From positions 1 to 11,000 of the forward strand of contig CAMDSN010000032.1 in the NCBI GenBank assembly GCA_945907225.1: 11,000 nt of DNA, given 5' to 3'. Position 1 is the first letter of the stretch. Every line of letters begins with the position of its first letter. Positions 8,057 to 11,000 of this stretch are shown piece after piece. The notes under the pieces are model-generated. The model worked only from the letters and a program-made list of their open reading frames with translations. It searched no databases and was not told the DNA's origin. A program made the translations under genes and the position numbers. This stretch comes from Flavobacterium psychrophilum. Lineage in GTDB: Bacteria > Bacteroidota > Bacteroidia > Flavobacteriales > Flavobacteriaceae.

Positions 8057-8575
8057 ATGTTTTTAAATTACTTTAAGAATTTTTACATAAAAAAATACGT
8101 TAAAAACAAACTTTCAAACGTAACAAATTTATTTCAAAACGCTAAAGTTACCACTGTTGGGATACTTGTTGACGAAACACTTTTTAATGAAAAAGAGGCG
8201 TTAATTGATCAATTAGTTAATAACGGAATTGATGTTAACAACATCAGATTATTGGTTTTTAAAGACAAAATCCAAAAAAAAGAAACTTACAACTATCCCA
8301 TTTTTAGTCAAAGTGATTTAAGTTTGATTGGAAAAATAATTAATAAAGATGCAGAAGCATTTATTGCAGAACCCTTTGATTTACTAATTAATTATTATGA
8401 TCTAGAAAAAGTCTCCTTAATAATTGTGACAAATGAGTCTAAAGCAAAATTTAAAGTTGGTTTCGAATCCATTGATAAGCGTTTAAATCATTTTATCATA
8501 GAATCCAAAATTGAGGATTATGGTATTTTTGTCACTGAATTATTCAAATATTTGAAAATATTAAATAAAATATAA
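8057..8575 (+). CDS. Conserved Flavobacteriaceae protein of unknown function (DUF6913-like), upstream of dapA
   Basis: A 172-residue protein without signal peptide or membrane helix. The N-terminal 25 residues are basic and aromatic ([19 protein letters not shown]), followed by an alternating alpha/beta-looking region with VGILVDE (about 34-40), IRLLVFKDK (about 63-71) and a hydrophobic LIIVTNES strand (about 121-128). I recall the family as DUF6913, usually found next to dapA in Flavobacteriaceae; the name is from memory. No catalytic residues can be named. The stop is followed after 1 bp by the dapA ATG, which implies co-transcription and probably translational coupling. The TATATTTG box at 8030-8037 gives a short leader of about 13 nt. 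Function unknown. Confidence 0.83.
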   Translation: MFLNYFKNFYIKKYVKNKLSNVTNLFQNAKVTTVGILVDETLFNEKEALIDQLVNNGIDVNNIRLLVFKDKIQKKETYNYPIFSQSDLSLIGKIINKDAEAFIAEPFDLLINYYDLEKVSLIIVTNESKAKFKVGFESIDKRLNHFIIESKIEDYGIFVTELFKYLKILNKI

Positions 8576-8576
8576 T

Positions 8577-9461
8577 ATGCAATCATTAATTGGAACAGGG
8601 GTTGCGCTCGTTACTCCCTTCAAAAAAGACCTTTCTGTTGACGTTCAGGCCCTGAAGGATTTGGTAAATTTTCAAATTGATAATGGGATTAACTACCTAG
8701 TCATTCTAGGAACAACTTCTGAAAATGCTACACTAACAAAAACTGAAAAAGAAACGGTTATTAATACAATTGTTGAAATTAATAACAATCGATTACCTTT
8801 AGTTTTGGGCGTGGGTGGAAATAATACTGCTGAGCTAGTACATGAATTAAAAAGTAATGATTTTTCTAATTTCACAGCCATTTTATCTGTCTCTCCCTAT
8901 TATAACAAACCCACTCAAGAAGGAATTTACCAGCATTTTAAGGCAATAGCCGAGGCTTCTCCAATTCCTATTATTCTCTATAATGTGCCTGGAAGAACAG
9001 CAAGTAATGTGTTGCCAGAAACTGTTATAAAATTAGCAGTTGATTTTAAAAATATTATTGGAGTAAAAGAAGCTGCTGGCGATATTGTTCAGTCAATGCG
9101 ATTGATTAAAGATAAACCCGATAATTTCTTGGTTATTTCTGGAGATGATATGATCGCTTTGCCGATGGTCTTGGCTGGTGGTTCTGGAGTTATTTCAGTA
9201 ATTGCGCAAGGTTTTCCTGAGCAATTTTCTAAAATGATTGATTATGGATTAAATAGAAGGGTAGATGATGCCTATAAAATTCATTATCTTTTATCTGATT
9301 CTATTGATATGATTTTTGAACAAGGAAATCCGGCAGGTATTAAAGAAGTACTGAATTGCATAGGTTTAATGAGTAATCCAGTGCGTTTGCCTTTAGTAAA
9401 TGTGAATCAAGATTTAGCAAAGCGTATCAAGAAATTCACTACTGATTTCCTCAAAAACTAG
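8577..9461 (+). CDS. dapA: 4-hydroxy-tetrahydrodipicolinate synthase DapA
   Basis: DapA condenses pyruvate with aspartate-semialdehyde, the first committed step to diaminopimelate and lysine. The 294-residue (beta/alpha)8 barrel is of normal length and all active-site residues are recognisable: T46/T47 in GTTSEN, Y109 in [12 protein letters not shown]135 and R140 in ILYNVPGRT, and the Schiff-base lysine K164 in GVKEAAGD. The glycine-rich GGSGVISV (201-208) and NPAGIKEVL (251-259) elements of the C-terminal helices are present. The position after GTTSE is Asn where Escherichia coli has Ser; I take this as lineage variation. It follows the small unknown gene by 1 bp, so it is probably translated by coupling. 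Of the family's look-alikes (NanA, KDG aldolases), the GTT motif and the Y/R pair favour DapA. Confidence 0.96.
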   Translation: MQSLIGTGVALVTPFKKDLSVDVQALKDLVNFQIDNGINYLVILGTTSENATLTKTEKETVINTIVEINNNRLPLVLGVGGNNTAELVHELKSNDFSNFTAILSVSPYYNKPTQEGIYQHFKAIAEASPIPIILYNVPGRTASNVLPETVIKLAVDFKNIIGVKEAAGDIVQSMRLIKDKPDNFLVISGDDMIALPMVLAGGSGVISVIAQGFPEQFSKMIDYGLNRRVDDAYKIHYLLSDSIDMIFEQGNPAGIKEVLNCIGLMSNPVRLPLVNVNQDLAKRIKKFTTDFLKN

Positions 9462-9510
9462 TGGCTAAATTACTTAGAAAAATATATTTTTATAATCTAC
9501 AATTAATGAC

Positions 9511-9518
9511 TAAATTTG
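9511..9518 (+). promoter_or_regulatory. Candidate upstream promoter of bamD-rpoZ-coaBC
   Basis: TAAATTTG is a perfect TAnnTTTG -7 element. A T-run (9487-9491) 19 bp upstream is a poor -33 element. Transcription would begin near 9525, about 50 nt before the bamD ATG. Confidence 0.4.
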
Positions 9519-9520
9519 CA

Positions 9521-9553
9521 TTTGTTTTTTACAACTCAAAAAATGTATTTTTG
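9521..9553 (+). promoter_or_regulatory. Main candidate promoter of bamD-rpoZ-coaBC
   Basis: TTTG (9521-9524), a 21-bp spacer and TATTTTTG (9546-9553) match the Bacteroidota consensus at every defined position. The start site would be near 9560, about 16 nt before the bamD ATG. Confidence 0.6.
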
Positions 9554-9575
9554 GATAAGTTGAAATAATTAACTA

Positions 9576-10370
9576 ATGAAGAAATTTTTATTATTATTTG
9601 CTTTTATTGTTTTTTTATCATCTTGTAGCGAATATCAAAAAGCGCTTAAGTCTGAGGATTCTGCCGTTAAATTTGAATCTGCAACTAAAATGTATGATGC
9701 AAAAAAGTACAACAAAGCAATCCGTCTTTTCGAACAAATTGCACCAGTATATAAAGGAAAGCCATCGGCTGAAAAAATGTTTTATCTGTACGCCCAATCC
9801 TTGTATAAGACGGAACAGTACTATTTAGCGGGATATCAATTTGAAAGTTTTACCTCAAGTTATCCTAGAAGTGAAAAAATTGAAGAGGCCTCTTTCTTAG
9901 GAGCAAAGTCATTTAGCTTCTTATCACCAGTATACAGTTTAGATCAGACAGATACCAATAAAGCAATTGATAAATTCCAAAATTACATCGAAAGCTATCC
10001 CGATGGACAAAATATTACAGAAGCGAATTCATTGGCCAAGGTACTTAGAGAAAAATTAGAAAAAAAAGCATTTGAGAATGCCAAAATCTACAATACCATT
10101 TCTAATTATAAAGCAGCTATTGTTGCTTTAGATAATTTTATTGTTAATTTTCCTGGCACTCCATACAAAGAAGCCGCACTTTACTATAAATTAGATTCTG
10201 CCTACACACTGGCTATAAATAGTGTGCCAGCAAAAATGAAAGAGCGACTAGAAAACGCAAAAAATGCCTACTCAGGCTTGATCAAATATAAAGCTGATAC
10301 TGAATATAAAGAAAAAGCTGATCAAATGTTGGTCAGAATTGAAAACGATTTAAAACAATATACTAATTAG
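9576..10370 (+). CDS. bamD: Outer-membrane protein assembly lipoprotein BamD
   Basis: BamD is the essential outer-membrane lipoprotein that, with BamA, folds beta-barrel proteins into the outer membrane. The 264-residue protein begins with a lipoprotein signal MKKFLLLFAFIVFLSSC, lipidated at C17. The rest is helical tetratricopeptide-type repeats: A..YDAKKYNKAIRLFEQI (about 37-53), LYKTEQYYLAGYQFESF (about 74-90) with the family's YP motif in SSYPRSEKIEEA, NKAIDKFQNYIESYP (about 125-139), and a fourth near 175-195 ending NFPGTPYKEAA. The C-terminal helix (about 220-264) is charged. Its first 20 residues after C17 (SEYQKALKSEDSAVKFE) match the Bacteroidota form. It is followed after 6 bp by rpoZ and then coaBC, a linkage common in Flavobacteriaceae. 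Confidence 0.95.
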   Translation: MKKFLLLFAFIVFLSSCSEYQKALKSEDSAVKFESATKMYDAKKYNKAIRLFEQIAPVYKGKPSAEKMFYLYAQSLYKTEQYYLAGYQFESFTSSYPRSEKIEEASFLGAKSFSFLSPVYSLDQTDTNKAIDKFQNYIESYPDGQNITEANSLAKVLREKLEKKAFENAKIYNTISNYKAAIVALDNFIVNFPGTPYKEAALYYKLDSAYTLAINSVPAKMKERLENAKNAYSGLIKYKADTEYKEKADQMLVRIENDLKQYTN

Positions 10371-10376
10371 AAAGTT

Positions 10377-10697
10377 ATGGATTTAAAGAAATCAAATGCG
10401 CCTGTTAACACTGTTACTTATAACAAAACTTTGATCGAAGAACGTACAGGTAACGTATATGAAGCGATCACAATAATGGCAAAAAGATCCAATCAAATTA
10501 ATTCAGAAATTAAAAAAGAATTGACTGAAAAATTGGAAGAGTTTGCTACTTATAATGATAGTTTAGAAGAAATTTTTGAAAATAAAGAACAAATTGAAGT
10601 TTCAAAATTCTACGAAAAGTTACCCAAACCGCATGCACTAGCTGTTCAAGAATGGTTAGATGATAAAATTTATTACAGAGATACTACAAAAGACTAA
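10377..10697 (+). CDS. rpoZ: RNA polymerase omega subunit (Rpb6-like, Bacteroidota type)
   Basis: The omega subunit clamps the C-terminus of beta-prime and helps assemble RNA polymerase. The 106-residue protein carries the omega/Rpb6 core ERTGNVYEAITIMAKRSNQI (about 22-41), with the conserved N-x-x-x-A-x-x-x-AKRS-x-Q-I pattern. A long charged helix follows, then a Bacteroidota-specific C-terminal tail (YEKLPKPHALAVQEWLDDKIYYRD). It is divergent from proteobacterial RpoZ and is often annotated simply as Rpb6-domain or omega protein. It sits 6 bp after bamD and 4 bp before coaBC, so the three are almost certainly co-transcribed. No Shine-Dalgarno. Confidence 0.9.
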   Translation: MDLKKSNAPVNTVTYNKTLIEERTGNVYEAITIMAKRSNQINSEIKKELTEKLEEFATYNDSLEEIFENKEQIEVSKFYEKLPKPHALAVQEWLDDKIYYRDTTKD

Positions 10698-10701
10698 TTA
10701 T

Positions 10702-11000
10702 ATGTCTGTTTTAAGTGGTAAAAAAATAGTACTAGGAATTTCTGGTGGGATTGCCGCATTTAAAACAGCAGCTTTGGTTAGGTTATTTGTTAAAGCAGGT
10801 GCTCAAATTCAAGTAATTATGACTCCTGCTTCTAAAGATTTTATTACTCCACTAACACTTTCTACTTTATCTAATAATCCCGTCTATTCAACTTTTTACG
10901 ACGAAGAAAATGAAAATGCAAAGTGGAATAACCATGTCGAATTAGCACTTTGGGCTGATTTAATTGTGATTGCTCCAGCCACAGCGAATACCTTGTCTAA
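10702..11000 (+). CDS. coaBC: Bifunctional phosphopantothenoylcysteine decarboxylase/synthetase CoaBC, 5' part (cut by window end)
   Basis: CoaBC (Dfp) makes 4'-phosphopantetheine in coenzyme A synthesis: CoaB couples 4'-phosphopantothenate with cysteine and CoaC decarboxylates the product. Only the first 99 residues of about 400 are visible, all from the flavin-binding CoaC domain. They show the Rossmann-like start GKKIVLGISGGIAAFK (6-21), ITPLTLSTLS (48-57), the catalytic histidine H78 in NHVELALWAD, and the flavoprotein motif APATANTL (91-98). The ATG at 10702 is 4 bp after the rpoZ stop. The synthetase half should lie downstream; its presence, and hence bifunctionality, is inferred from the usual bacterial fusion. 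Confidence 0.95.
   Translation, partial: MSVLSGKKIVLGISGGIAAFKTAALVRLFVKAGAQIQVIMTPASKDFITPLTLSTLSNNPVYSTFYDEENENAKWNNHVELALWADLIVIAPATANTLS

Noticed and set aside
8693..8881. 62-residue minus-strand open frame inside dapA
   Set aside because: Antisense to the DapA active-site GTT region, with no start signals.
9478..9491. AAAAATATATTTTT palindrome after dapA as a terminator
   Set aside because: A pure A/T palindrome with no loop and no separate T-run; too weak to call, although it is the only structure between dapA and the bamD promoters.
9598..9828. 76-residue frame overlapping bamD
   Set aside because: Frame-shifted reading of BamD; the BamD frame has the signal peptide and repeats.

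Overview
This window is AT-rich chromosomal DNA that looks like Flavobacterium or a close relative in the Flavobacteriaceae (Bacteroidota). The evidence is promoter-like TAnnTTTG (-7) elements, almost no Shine-Dalgarno sequences before start codons, an rpsF-rpsR-rplI operon without ssb, Bacteroidota-type proteins (LytTR response regulator, the short omega/Rpb6-like RNA polymerase subunit, a BamD lipoprotein), and two small conserved proteins known to me mainly from this family. There is no sign of phage, transposon, CRISPR, integron or other accessory DNA. It is a core-genome region.

Layout. Bases 1-1425 hold the 3' two-thirds of priA (replication restart helicase). It converges, with a 5-bp gap, on an orphan LytTR response regulator on the minus strand (1431-2126). 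A 187-bp divergent intergenic region follows, with 20-bp-phased direct repeats and the promoter of rpsF-rpsR-rplI (2314-3460). That operon ends at a strong intrinsic terminator. Next come a small conserved protein of unknown function (3643-4116) and ligA (4183-6180). A minus-strand two-gene unit (8008 down to 6215) encodes a UshA-type 5'-nucleotidase split into a C-terminal-domain lipoprotein and a Tat-type metallophosphatase. A 48-bp divergent promoter region then leads to a second small conserved unknown, coupled by a 1-bp gap to dapA (lysine/diaminopimelate synthesis). The window ends with the tight cluster bamD - rpoZ - coaBC, the last cut by the window edge.

How the genes work together. 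They cover housekeeping functions: replication restart and nick sealing (PriA, LigA), translation (bS6, bS18, bL9), transcription (omega), outer-membrane protein assembly (BamD), lysine/peptidoglycan precursor (DapA), coenzyme A (CoaBC), and periplasmic or surface nucleotide salvage (split 5'-nucleotidase). No previously undescribed multigene system can be supported. The points most worth a second look are regulatory: the phased repeats between the LytTR regulator and rpsF; the single clear Shine-Dalgarno (before rplI), in an operon whose first two proteins belong to the trio known to mask the anti-Shine-Dalgarno in Bacteroidota ribosomes; a leader hairpin just upstream of it; and a back-to-back pair of -7 elements at the divergent promoter near 8038.
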